DNA of 9,297 nucleotides, taken from the NCBI GenBank assembly GCA_013372875.1, contig JABXIW010000458.1:1-9297 (forward strand), read 5' to 3'. The notes beneath the pieces were generated by a model. It was not told where the DNA came from. It saw nothing but the letters and a program-made list of their open reading frames with translations, and ran no database searches. Of the stretch, positions 1 through 6,317 are shown piece by piece. The first letter of the stretch is position 1; every line of letters begins with the position of its first letter. Origin of the DNA: Gammaproteobacteria bacterium. Its GTDB lineage: Bacteria > Pseudomonadota > Gammaproteobacteria > Enterobacterales > Kangiellaceae. The translations under genes were made by a program, and so were the position numbers.

Positions 1-51
1 CCTGATATGGGTGGTATGGGCGGTATGGGTGGTATGCCTGGTATGATGTAA
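1..51 (+). CDS. groL: GroEL chaperonin, C-terminal tail (partial)
   Basis: Only the last 16 codons and the TAA stop are inside the window. The frame reads PDMGGMGGMGGMPGMM, the flexible Gly-Gly-Met repeat tail that closes most bacterial 60-kDa chaperonins and lies inside the folding cavity. In the family, GroEL forms the double ring that folds client proteins with GroES. The tail is diagnostic enough to name the gene although all folding domains lie upstream of the window. The gene is followed by an inverted repeat and an intrinsic terminator about 150 bases downstream, so its transcript probably ends there. Confidence 0.93.
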   Translation, partial: PDMGGMGGMGGMPGMM

Positions 52-84
52 TTTTAACGTGTCTTTTTGTTCCATTTCTTTGTT

Positions 85-146
85 AGGTTGATTTTTTCGT
101 TTGGTCATTTGCACAGAGCAAACTCCCGACACTTAAAAATCAACCT
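85..146. repeat. 12-bp inverted repeat in the groL 3' region
   Basis: AGGTTGATTTTT at 85-96 is the exact reverse complement of AAAAATCAACCT at 135-146, with a 38-base loop. Inside the loop a second small stem is possible (TTTGC 108-112 with GCAAA 118-122). Further out, TTTTTGTT (64-71) can pair with AACAAAAA (159-166), so an imperfect nested structure may span about 64-166. It lies between the groL stop and its terminator. It is not a classical terminator because the loop is long and no T-run follows the right arm. It may be an mRNA 3' structure, a small-RNA precursor or the remnant of a small mobile repeat; the sequence alone does not decide. Confidence 0.6.
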
Positions 147-167
147 GCCGCGAACTGAAACAAAAAA

Positions 168-317
168 CCTGTGTTAAAATAGTTACATTAACTGCTTAAT
201 AAACCTCGCTTCGGCGGGGTTTATTGCTTTTTGGGCTCCGCTACTCGCAAGCTCCACGCCTTGCCAGCAAACAAAAATCCACAGCTATCTTTAGCGTATA
301 AAATCCTGCGTTAAAAT
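168..317 (+). repeat. Near-duplicate segment ahead of each terminator
   Basis: CCTGTGTTAAAAT (168-180) and CCTGCGTTAAAAT (305-317) differ at one base. Each is followed within 10-20 bases by a TGCTT-type stretch and then by an A-run and CCTCGC...GCGGGG terminator stem. The two units therefore look like diverged copies of one terminator-containing block, about 137 bases apart. The coordinates given span both copies. Confidence 0.45.
201..232 (+). terminator. Intrinsic terminator after groL
   Basis: AAACCTCGC (201-209), a TTCG tetraloop (210-213) and GCGGGGTTT (214-222) form a 9-bp stem with one G-T wobble, followed by a T-rich stretch (ATTGCTTTTT). The very stable TTCG loop and GC-rich upper stem are typical of Rho-independent terminators. 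It would end the groESL transcript. Confidence 0.85.
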
Positions 318-326
318 ATGCTTATT

Positions 327-356
327 AAAAGCCTCGCAATTGCGGGGCTTTTTTTT
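327..356 (+). terminator. Second intrinsic terminator upstream of the 411 gene
   Basis: AAAAGCCTCGC (327-337), AATT (338-341) and GCGGGGCTTTT (342-352) form an 11-bp stem with one G-T wobble, followed by an unbroken T-run to 356. This is a strong Rho-independent terminator. It is flanked by A-runs, so it could also stop transcription arriving on the minus strand. With the hairpin at 201 it gives tandem termination between groL and the next operon. Confidence 0.88.
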
Positions 357-410
357 GCGGCAAAAAAAAGTTAATATTTTCAGCATATTAGATAAACACA
401 ATAATAAGAC

Positions 411-1175
411 ATGAAGTATTTAGGATATGTAGCAGCGTTTGTTTTAGGGGCGGCAGTAAGCTGGTTGTTTGTAACTAAAAATCAACCTGTTTCGAGTGAA
501 ACTTTAGTTTCAGAGATGAAAAATGACACAGATCCTTTAGCTGATAAGCAATCTGAGCAACTGCAAACGAAGGCTAGTATTAAAGATGGGTTGCAAGAGG
601 AGTCTATGGATAATGATGAAGCGCGGACTAAAACTCAAGAAATAGCAGCGCTTGAACAACAGTTGGCTGTTATGAAGAGTACTAATGCGCAGTTAACTCA
701 GCGTTTGCAAGAAGCAAAGCAGCCACCAAAAGCAGAGCAGAGTGATGATGCTGATAATAACCCTGATTTATTTGCGGATGTCCCTGAGTCACACAAAAAG
801 TTATTAGAACCAAAAACTGATGCTCCTAAAACGCTCGACCAGTTACATGAAGAGCTTGTTGAGCAAGAAGAAGATATTTCTTGGGCAACTCTTAAAGAGC
901 AGCAATTAAGCTATTTCATAAATAGTCATCGCTACTCAAATTTTATCGACATTCATCTGATCCAATGCAAAACTAATTTGTGTGAAATTCTGGGAACGGA
1001 AGTTCCTTCGGACAATGAGTCTTGGTTTACGATAAATGATGAAATGATGAGAGAGCCTTGGGCTGACTTTTCGGGGAACAGCACTTCAAGCAATAATGGT
1101 GAAAATGGAAATAAGATATTCGTGACTATTTTGAAGCAGCGCCCAGCCAATAATCAGCAAAAAGTGGCGCCTTAA
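411..1175 (+). CDS. Membrane-anchored periplasmic protein of unknown function
   Basis: A 254-residue protein I do not recognise as a named family. Residues 3-21 form one hydrophobic helix with few positive charges before it, so it is an uncleaved membrane anchor or signal with the rest predicted outside the cytoplasm. Residues about 70-103 are rich in Glu, Gln and Leu with heptad-like spacing and probably form a coiled coil. An acidic, Pro-rich linker (105-155) follows, then a small C-terminal domain (about 156-245) containing C186-x4-C191 in the context IQCKTNLCEIL. That resembles the Cys-pair segment (C-x4-C followed by a beta strand) seen in various exported small domains and may form a disulfide. 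The ATG start is supported by the hydrophobic segment beginning at once, but no clear Shine-Dalgarno precedes it. It is the first gene of an apparent operon, 26 bases ahead of the TfpX/TfpZ-type gene. A role in envelope or pilus biology is only an inference from that neighbour. Confidence 0.8.
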   Translation: MKYLGYVAAFVLGAAVSWLFVTKNQPVSSETLVSEMKNDTDPLADKQSEQLQTKASIKDGLQEESMDNDEARTKTQEIAALEQQLAVMKSTNAQLTQRLQEAKQPPKAEQSDDADNNPDLFADVPESHKKLLEPKTDAPKTLDQLHEELVEQEEDISWATLKEQQLSYFINSHRYSNFIDIHLIQCKTNLCEILGTEVPSDNESWFTINDEMMREPWADFSGNSTSSNNGENGNKIFVTILKQRPANNQQKVAP

Positions 1176-1201
1176 TTGAACATATAGCGAGTTAGAAGAT
1201 T

Positions 1202-1912
1202 ATGACAAGAGTTCGTGCAGCTTTAACCCACTTCGGTATTAGCGTTATTGTCTTTGCGCTGTTTTTATCATTGGTATTTTTCGTTTGGTACGCTTGGCCT
1301 TTCAATTTGACCCAAGGCATTGCTGAGATTGTTTATCTAATGGCCGGGGTTGATGTGGTGTTGGGGCCTTTGTTGACTTTGATTGTTTTTAAAGCTGGTA
1401 AAAAAGGTCTGAAATTCGATCTAACCATGATTGCATTGGTTCAGGTTGCGGCACTGGTTTATGGTGCAAGTGTTATCTATAAAGAGCGCCCAGCTTATAT
1501 TGTGTTTAACGTGGATCGCTATAGTGTAGTCGGAGTTTCGGAAGTGGATATGGCGGAAAGTCCGATTCCTGAGCAAGCCATTGGTATTTTTGAGAAACCG
1601 AAATTTATCTACGCTATATTGCCAGAGGGAAATGAATCGCTGGAAGTTGCAATGAGCGCTGCTAATGGCGGCAAGGATATTGATCGCTTGCCGAAATATT
1701 ACCGAGATTACGACTCTAATAAACTGGGTGTGATTCGTGGTTCTAAACCTGCAAAATCTTTAGCTGTGGATGCGGGCCCCATCGATATGATTGAACATAT
1801 TAACTATGCGCCAGTGGTTGGTAAGAAAAGAAATATTATTGCGCTTATTGATAACCGAACAGGTGAAGTTGTTGAGTATCGTTTGGTAGATCCTTGGCCA
1901 GAAACTCCTTAA
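1202..1912 (+). CDS. TfpX/TfpZ family type IV pilin accessory protein
   Basis: A 236-residue inner-membrane protein. Three hydrophobic helices are visible at about 10-32, 42-64 and 73-93, then a soluble part of about 140 residues. The family signature is the G-V-D-V-V-L-G-P-L-L-T-L-I-V-F-K segment at 49-64 followed by GKKGLKFDL (66-74), and later RPAYIVFNVDRY (96-107) and LPKYYRDY (163-170). Family members (TfpZ of Moraxella, TfpX of Pseudomonas, FimB-like proteins) usually sit beside a pilin gene and help that pilin to be stably made or assembled. No pilin gene with a GFTLIE-type leader is present in this window, so this copy appears to be an orphan or to serve a pilin encoded elsewhere. The start is an ATG with a weak purine stretch (AGAAG) upstream. 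It sits 26 bases after the first gene and 14 bases before the next, consistent with one transcript. Confidence 0.85.
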   Translation: MTRVRAALTHFGISVIVFALFLSLVFFVWYAWPFNLTQGIAEIVYLMAGVDVVLGPLLTLIVFKAGKKGLKFDLTMIALVQVAALVYGASVIYKERPAYIVFNVDRYSVVGVSEVDMAESPIPEQAIGIFEKPKFIYAILPEGNESLEVAMSAANGGKDIDRLPKYYRDYDSNKLGVIRGSKPAKSLAVDAGPIDMIEHINYAPVVGKKRNIIALIDNRTGEVVEYRLVDPWPETP

Positions 1913-1926
1913 CACCTTAAAAGGAA

Positions 1927-2679
1927 TTGACTATAAGTATCAAGTACAGAATCAATTCAGCATCGGGAACTTATCCTGATGCTATGTTTGCTACGCAAAA
2001 TGCGGCTTTGTGCGTTAATGAAAAACTAATTGTTACAGTTTGGGATGGCTCTATCGAAAATTCAGAGCAAATTCTCAATGCTAGTTTATTATTGGCTACT
2101 AATCATAAAAAGGGCTTTTTGAAGCTCTATGCTTTGCCTTTCGTTCATCAATTGGAACTAGATGGCGAGGTAAGTTTCGACGAGCATTTACTGTCTGATA
2201 TTCAAAGCGACATATTGCAGAAGATTGAGACTAAATTTGTGGCTGATGGTGGTGTGCTGCCTGAGTTTGATTGTTATCAAAATGCCAAAGGCGCATCCTT
2301 ACCACTAATTTTATCAGGTATGCCCTATTCCAAAACAGCTGACTTGATCAATCAGCAAGAGTTTATTCAAATTTCAGCAGCACTGACTGCCCAGATTAAT
2401 CATGATCTGGTGCATCTTGTTGATTTGTTATTGTCGAGTGCTAGATTGAGCTGTCATTTTCAGTTCCAAGCGGAAGCCAATCATTATTTGCTACAAGCAA
2501 TTGATAAGTTTACGGTTTTGTCTTGGTCAAATGTGCAGCCGAGTTTGCTGCAATACCAACAAAAGATGCAAGCTGGTTGCGCGATCTCGCTTGCTAATTC
2601 CATGAGTCCAATTGAGTACATTAAAATGTATCGTGTGCTGGCTCAATCTTTAAAAACAAGTTATTTAGGAACTTTATGA
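1927..2679 (+). CDS. Hypothetical cytoplasmic protein with uncertain start codon
   Basis: About 250 residues, no signal peptide, no membrane helix, no family I recognise. It is a mixed alpha/beta sequence with four cysteines (29, 106, 166, 208 when counted from TTG 1927) that form no metal-binding pattern; the C-terminal half looks helical. The start is not settled. The frame opens at TTG 1927, but the only good Shine-Dalgarno (AAGGA, 1921-1925) ends one base before it. An ATA at 1933 would have ideal 7-base spacing and would give a protein starting M-S-I-K-Y-R. The first in-frame ATG is at 1984 with poor ribosome-site spacing. The gene ends in an ATGA overlap with the phosphatase gene, so the two are probably translationally coupled. 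Its function may be linked to the pilin-accessory and phosphatase neighbours, but nothing in the protein itself says so. Confidence 0.75.
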   Translation: MTISIKYRINSASGTYPDAMFATQNAALCVNEKLIVTVWDGSIENSEQILNASLLLATNHKKGFLKLYALPFVHQLELDGEVSFDEHLLSDIQSDILQKIETKFVADGGVLPEFDCYQNAKGASLPLILSGMPYSKTADLINQQEFIQISAALTAQINHDLVHLVDLLLSSARLSCHFQFQAEANHYLLQAIDKFTVLSWSNVQPSLLQYQQKMQAGCAISLANSMSPIEYIKMYRVLAQSLKTSYLGTL

Positions 2680-3239
2680 ATCTAAAAATTGTAGGCTTAG
2701 TTTGTTTGTTAAGTATGTTTGTTTCTACTGCCGCCTTAGCCGACAGCGTCAAGGTGCGTCCAACTAATTGGGCTCAAGCTTTGTTGTCAGAAGATCTAGA
2801 TAATTGCTTTAAAGTCACAGACTCACTATATCGCTGTGGCCAACCGGACAAAAAGGCCTTTAAAATTTTAAAGCAGCAGGGTATTGGTGAGGTATTAAAT
2901 TTACGCGAATACCATTCGGATAAAGGTAAAACCGATGAGATGGTTTTGCATCGTCTTAAATGGGATACGGGTGAAGTCAGCGAACCAGATTTGGTTCAAG
3001 CATTACAAATCATTCAAGAGGCTAAAGAGCCATTAGTGGTGCATTGCTGGCATGGTGCGGATCGCACAGGAACCGTAATTGCTGCATATAGAATTATTTT
3101 TCAAGATTGGACAAAAGAAGCGGCGCTTGAAGAGATGACTATGGGTGGCTTTGGCTATCATAGCTTTTATGACAACCTAATCAGCTTGATTGAAGATATG
3201 GACGTCGCTCAGATGAAAAAAGAGCTTGGACTCGAATGA
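2676..3239 (+). CDS. Exported dual-specificity/tyrosine phosphatase-like protein
   Basis: A 187-residue protein with a signal peptide: a short N-terminal region, hydrophobic core (4-18) and an A-L-A cleavage site giving a mature protein from about D23. The active-site loop H123-C-W-H-G-A-D-R-T131 matches the cysteine-phosphatase signature H-C-x5-R-[ST], with nucleophile C124 and phosphate-binding R130. D97 (KWDTGE) is in the right area to be the general acid. The LYRCGQP segment (51-57) and VLNLRE (73-78) are typical of bacterial dual-specificity and Siw14-like phosphatases. C44 and C54 lie 10 residues apart and could form a disulfide in the periplasm. In the family these enzymes remove phosphate from phosphotyrosine/serine, inositol phosphates or other phosphomonoesters; the substrate here is unknown. 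The ATG overlaps the upstream stop (ATGA) and has its own AGGA five bases upstream. It is the last gene of the operon and faces the thioesterase gene 21 bases away. Confidence 0.88.
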   Translation: MNLKIVGLVCLLSMFVSTAALADSVKVRPTNWAQALLSEDLDNCFKVTDSLYRCGQPDKKAFKILKQQGIGEVLNLREYHSDKGKTDEMVLHRLKWDTGEVSEPDLVQALQIIQEAKEPLVVHCWHGADRTGTVIAAYRIIFQDWTKEAALEEMTMGGFGYHSFYDNLISLIEDMDVAQMKKELGLE

Positions 3240-3260
3240 TAAAGGAGCTTTTTTAAAGCA

Positions 3261-3698
3261 CTAAACAATGGCAAAGCTCGCATTAAGCTGTGCCTTAATG
3301 ATTTCATCTTCTATGACATTTATAGTTAAGTTAATTCGAGCCTTACCTTTATTTTCAAACTGAGCTTGTAGTTTTTCCAAATCACTCTGATTAGCAAATT
3401 CTGTATGCGCCACAATGTCGCCATTGATTGGTTTTAGGTATTTGATTTCTCCTTTGGCTAGCACCACCGAGCCATCCAGATTTTTATCTTTCAAAAAATT
3501 TGTCACTAATGACCAGCCAGCTAAGGTCGCAGTTGTATAGATGCTACCAGCAAAAGCTGTATTGTGAATGTTCTTATTTTGCTCGAATGGCGCTTTGATG
3601 GTGATTTGGTTGACTTCTAATTCGATGACTTGAATAGCAAGCGCTTGAGTAATTGGGATCTCTTGATGTAGTAACTTTTCGAGTTCGACTGGTTTCAT
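3261..3698 (-). CDS. YiiD_C-type hotdog-fold thioesterase
   Basis: A 145-residue cytoplasmic protein. The key segment N43-x-H45-N-T-A-F-A-G-S52 followed by a hydrophobic helix (53-67, containing L-A-G-W) matches the putative thioesterase domain found at the C terminus of E. coli YiiD and as stand-alone proteins in many gammaproteobacteria. The later KYLKPI (86-91) strand and a GKARINL strand (118-124) complete the hotdog pattern. Such proteins are expected to hydrolyse acyl-CoA or acyl-ACP thioesters; in some Pseudomonas relatives a YiiD-type domain protein takes part in fatty-acid synthesis initiation, but I cannot assign that role here. Length fits the single-domain form. The start ATG (3696-3698) has no evident Shine-Dalgarno. 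The gene is transcribed alone, convergent with the phosphatase operon and divergent from the vWA operon. Confidence 0.8.
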   Translation of the reverse strand: MKPVELEKLLHQEIPITQALAIQVIELEVNQITIKAPFEQNKNIHNTAFAGSIYTTATLAGWSLVTNFLKDKNLDGSVVLAKGEIKYLKPINGDIVAHTEFANQSDLEKLQAQFENKGKARINLTINVIEDEIIKAQLNASFAIV

Positions 3699-3749
3699 GA
3701 GGTTAAGAGCGAAATTTTTAATAAGGATAGCAATTCAAGCTGGAAAAAT

Positions 3750-3775
3750 AACCCTTTTTTTTAGCTGTGGCGTTT
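3750..3775 (+). promoter_or_regulatory. Candidate ECF-type promoter of the vWA/sigma operon
   Basis: AACCC (3750-3754) and CGTTT (3771-3775) are separated by exactly 16 bases. This resembles the general ECF promoter form with an AAC-containing -35 and a CGT-containing -10 element. It sits about 40 bases upstream of the vWA start codon, where an autoregulated sigma operon would be expected to have its promoter. No good sigma-70 promoter was found in the same gap. The match is short and could be chance. Confidence 0.3.
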
Positions 3776-3804
3776 ATAGCAATAGATGAATTGAAAGAAT
3801 TATT

Positions 3805-3809
3805 AAGGA
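3805..3809 (+). promoter_or_regulatory. Ribosome binding site of the vWA lipoprotein gene
   Basis: AAGGA sits seven bases before the ATG at 3817. It decides for this ATG over the second in-frame ATG at 3829 (residue 5), which would still keep the lipoprotein signal. Confidence 0.75.
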
Positions 3810-3816
3810 ATACGCT

Positions 3817-5589
3817 ATGAAACCCATTATGAAGAAATCGTTAATTGCTGTATCGGTTGCTTTGGCTATTAGTGCTTGTCAAAACTTAGAGCAGGATAAA
3901 AAACAAGCTAATAAAACCGACGAAAGTAAAGAGCTAGTAGAGTTACAGGTCGTTGAAGAAAAAGAGCAGCGACAAGTTTCGGTACAAAGAAAAGAGCGGC
4001 GAGTTCCTAAAAAGCCTGCAAATGAGCCACCAGCACAATCGGTTGTGGTCACAGGCTCAAGAATTATGGCGGATGCTTATTATACTTCGCCAAACTCTTC
4101 ACCCATGCCAAGGATTCATCCAGTTGAAGTGGATAGAGAAAATTATAACCACTATCAAGATAATGGTATTAAGTTAGTTAAGGAAGTGCCAGTTTCGACT
4201 TTTAGTATCGATGTGGATACCGCTTCTTATACCAATGTGCGCCGAATGTTGAATGAGGGTTATTTACCGCCAAAAGATGCGGTGCGATTGGAAGAATTTG
4301 TGAATTATTTTGATTATGAGTTTGCAGCTTCTGATGATCTGGATACGCCTTTTGCGGTGAACACCAGTGTAATGCAGGCGCCATGGAATCATGAGGCGCA
4401 TCTAGTACAAATTGGAATTAAAGGCTATGAGCCCGAGAAAAAAGCATTACCACCGTCAAATTTAGTGTTCTTAGTGGATGTTTCTGGCTCGATGCAAAGC
4501 CCAGATAAGCTGGGTTTAGTGAAAAAATCTTTAAAGTTACTAACCAAGCAACTGACTAAGCAAGACAAAGTATCCTTGGTGGTCTACGCAGGGGCTTCTG
4601 GTGTGGTGTTAGAGCCAACCACGGGTGATAACAAATTGGCCATTGAGCAAGCATTAGATCAACTTACCGCTGGTGGCTCAACCAATGGTGCTTCGGGTAT
4701 CAAGCTGGCTTATCAAATGGCGCAGAAAGGTTTTATTAAAGATGGGATTAATCGTGTGATTTTAGCCACCGATGGCGACTTTAATGTTGGCATGACTAAT
4801 CACAATGATCTAATTCAGTTGATTGAACAAAAACGTAAAACCAACATATTTTTTAGTAGCTTAGGTTTTGGTACGGGCAACTACAACGATCACTTGATGG
4901 AGCAACTTGCCAACAAGGGCAATGGTAATGCGGCTTATATTGATAGTTTGCACGAAGCGAAAAAAGTGCTGGTGGATGAACGCGCAGGAACTTTACTGAC
5001 CATTGCCAAAGACGTCAAAATCCAAGTAGAGTTTAATCCTTCGGTTGTTAGCGAATACCGTTTACTGGGCTATGAAAATCGCCTATTAAATCGCGAAGAT
5101 TTTAATAACGATAAGGTCGATGCGGGTGAAATTGGCGCAGGACATACCGTAACCGCTTTGTATGAAGTGGTGTTAAAAGGCTCGAAAGGTAAGCGAGTTG
5201 ATCCACTACGTTATCAGGAAGAATCAGCAAAAGAGGAAACCGCTACTCGTCGTGTAGCCTCAGAGGCCGCTATGGTGAAACTGCGTTATAAAGCACCTAA
5301 TGCCAATAGCAGTCAACTCATCCAAACCCCAATTTATGCTAATCAGTTTTCTCAGAAGAGTACTGACGAGAATATTCGGTTTGCCGCTAGTTCCGCAGCA
5401 TTTGCTCAGTTATTGAGGGGTAATCAGAACTTAGGCGATTGGAGTTGGACGCAAGCGATTGAGAATGCACGCGCTGCTAAGGGTAAAGATCCACAGGGGT
5501 ATCGTGCGGAAATGATTAAGCTGATGGAAATGGCGCAGTTGTTGGCAGAGGCCGGTAGCAATAACCAGGAAGTAGGGATGTTAGAGTAG
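3817..5589 (+). CDS. YfbK-like von Willebrand factor A lipoprotein
   Basis: A 590-residue exported lipoprotein. The signal peptide ends in the lipobox I-S-A-C21; Gln at +2 predicts sorting to the outer membrane. Residues 22-72 are a charged, probably disordered linker. At 76-83 lies VVVTGSRI, a segment resembling the plug start of TonB-dependent receptors. The region 128-165 (STFSIDVDTASYTNVRR and following) is the conserved N-terminal block of the E. coli YfbK family. The von Willebrand A domain covers about 214-390 with a complete metal-ion-dependent adhesion site: D221-V-S-G-S-M226, T289 and D319. The C-terminal block (about 400-580), with EDFNNDKVDAGEIGAGH (427-443), matches the C-terminal domain usual in this family. 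Length is normal. The family binds ligands or partner proteins through the metal site; its exact role is not established. It heads an operon with an ECF sigma gene five bases downstream, implying an envelope-sensing or sigma-controlled output role. Confidence 0.9.
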   Translation: MKPIMKKSLIAVSVALAISACQNLEQDKKQANKTDESKELVELQVVEEKEQRQVSVQRKERRVPKKPANEPPAQSVVVTGSRIMADAYYTSPNSSPMPRIHPVEVDRENYNHYQDNGIKLVKEVPVSTFSIDVDTASYTNVRRMLNEGYLPPKDAVRLEEFVNYFDYEFAASDDLDTPFAVNTSVMQAPWNHEAHLVQIGIKGYEPEKKALPPSNLVFLVDVSGSMQSPDKLGLVKKSLKLLTKQLTKQDKVSLVVYAGASGVVLEPTTGDNKLAIEQALDQLTAGGSTNGASGIKLAYQMAQKGFIKDGINRVILATDGDFNVGMTNHNDLIQLIEQKRKTNIFFSSLGFGTGNYNDHLMEQLANKGNGNAAYIDSLHEAKKVLVDERAGTLLTIAKDVKIQVEFNPSVVSEYRLLGYENRLLNREDFNNDKVDAGEIGAGHTVTALYEVVLKGSKGKRVDPLRYQEESAKEETATRRVASEAAMVKLRYKAPNANSSQLIQTPIYANQFSQKSTDENIRFAASSAAFAQLLRGNQNLGDWSWTQAIENARAAKGKDPQGYRAEMIKLMEMAQLLAEAGSNNQEVGMLE

Positions 5590-5594
5590 TAATA

Positions 5595-6299
5595 ATGCTT
5601 GAAAGCGTAAGGCGAAATAGTCATGATGGAGTTAAATCTTATTCCGAAAACTTTTCAGAAAGCATGGCGTTGGATATTAGCTCCCAACATTTTGAACAGC
5701 CACAAAAACATCAGGCTGATAGCAAAGATCAGCTAAGTGATGAGGCACTAATGGCGGCTTATGCTCAAGGTAATGTTAAGGCCTTTGAGCAGCTTTACGC
5801 TCGACATAAAGATGCTTTGTTGCGTTATTTTTTGCGTCAGTTGGATTCGCGAGCCATTGCCGAAGAGCTGTTTCAAGAATCATGGCAAAGCCTAATTAAG
5901 AATTCAGCCAACTATAAAAGCTCGGCTAAATTTAGCACTTATCTCTATACCATTGCCCACAGCCGCTTGGTGGACTTTTACCGGAAAGCAGGCAAGACAC
6001 AGACTGACTCCATGGATCTGGATGAAAATTTTACTCAGTATGAGGCTGAGTCAGATGTTGAACCAGAGTTCCAGTTCAGTGCCAATGAGTTAAGAGCGCA
6101 ATTGATGGATGCGCTTGATGCGCTGCCAAGTGAGCAAAAAACGGTATTTTTATTGAAATTTGAAGCTGGCATGAGTGTGCCAGAAATTGCGCAAGTGTTA
6201 GATCAAAATCCTGAAGCGGTGAAAAGCCGCTTGCGATATTGTGTCGCGAATTTAAAAGGCTTTTTTAGTAAGTCGGAGCTAATGAGTGCCAGTCAGTAG
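5595..6299 (+). CDS. ECF-type RNA polymerase sigma-70 factor
   Basis: A 234-residue extracytoplasmic-function sigma factor. Region 2 (about 63-131) is evident from FEQLYARHKDALLRYF, the AEELFQESWQSL helix that contacts core and the -10 element, and the following F-S-T-Y-L-Y-T-I-A-H-S-R segment. Region 4 (about 172-222) shows the ALPSEQKTVFLLKF and VPEIAQVL helix-turn-helix that reads the -35 element. The linker (132-165) is acidic. There is no region 1 or 3, as expected for ECF factors. The first 46 residues are a Ser/Gln/His-rich extension not typical of the family; ATG 5595 has only a weak AGAG before it and ATG 5664 (residue 24) has none, so the true start could be later. The gap of five bases to the vWA stop suggests reinitiation coupling. 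The next gene encodes a membrane protein likely to act as its partner. Confidence 0.92.
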   Translation: MLESVRRNSHDGVKSYSENFSESMALDISSQHFEQPQKHQADSKDQLSDEALMAAYAQGNVKAFEQLYARHKDALLRYFLRQLDSRAIAEELFQESWQSLIKNSANYKSSAKFSTYLYTIAHSRLVDFYRKAGKTQTDSMDLDENFTQYEAESDVEPEFQFSANELRAQLMDALDALPSEQKTVFLLKFEAGMSVPEIAQVLDQNPEAVKSRLRYCVANLKGFFSKSELMSASQ

Positions 6300-6305
6300 T
6301 TTGGC

Positions 6306-6309
6306 AGGA
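6306..6309 (+). promoter_or_regulatory. Ribosome binding site of the membrane-protein gene
   Basis: AGGA lies eight bases before ATG 6318 and supports that start. It sits in the 18-base gap after the sigma gene stop, so the third gene has its own initiation signal. Confidence 0.6.
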
Positions 6310-6317
6310 TAGAAAGT

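Larger units (their letters stand above)
52..410. other. groL 3' region and intergenic gap without genes
   Basis: About 360 bases between groL and the next gene. I see no coding region of useful length on either strand. The stretch holds a 12-bp perfect inverted repeat (85-96 with 135-146), a first terminator hairpin (201-232), a second, related terminator hairpin (327-356), and two copies of a 13-base segment differing at one position (168-180 and 305-317). No convincing sigma-70 promoter for the gene at 411 could be picked out; the region just before it is AT-rich (TTAATATTTT around 371-380) but lacks a clear -35 partner. Confidence 0.6.

Noticed and set aside
240..320. Promoter between the two terminators (TTGCCA 261-266, TATAAA 297-302).
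   Set aside because: The spacing between the hexamers is far too long and alternative pairs match poorly; transcription from here would also meet the second terminator at once.
953..1150. Minus-strand open frame of 65 codons inside the first operon gene.
   Set aside because: It lies wholly within a better supported plus-strand gene, has no ribosome site and no recognisable protein features.
1202..1912. Reading the TfpX/TfpZ-like protein as evidence of a local pilus gene cluster.
   Set aside because: No pilin leader (GFTLIE type), assembly ATPase or secretin sequence is present in the window.
3210..3260. Possible bidirectional terminator between the phosphatase and thioesterase genes (A-run plus GAGCTT ... 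GGAGCTTTTTT).
   Set aside because: The arms only pair with a bulge and a wobble and the GC core is very short; not strong enough to call.
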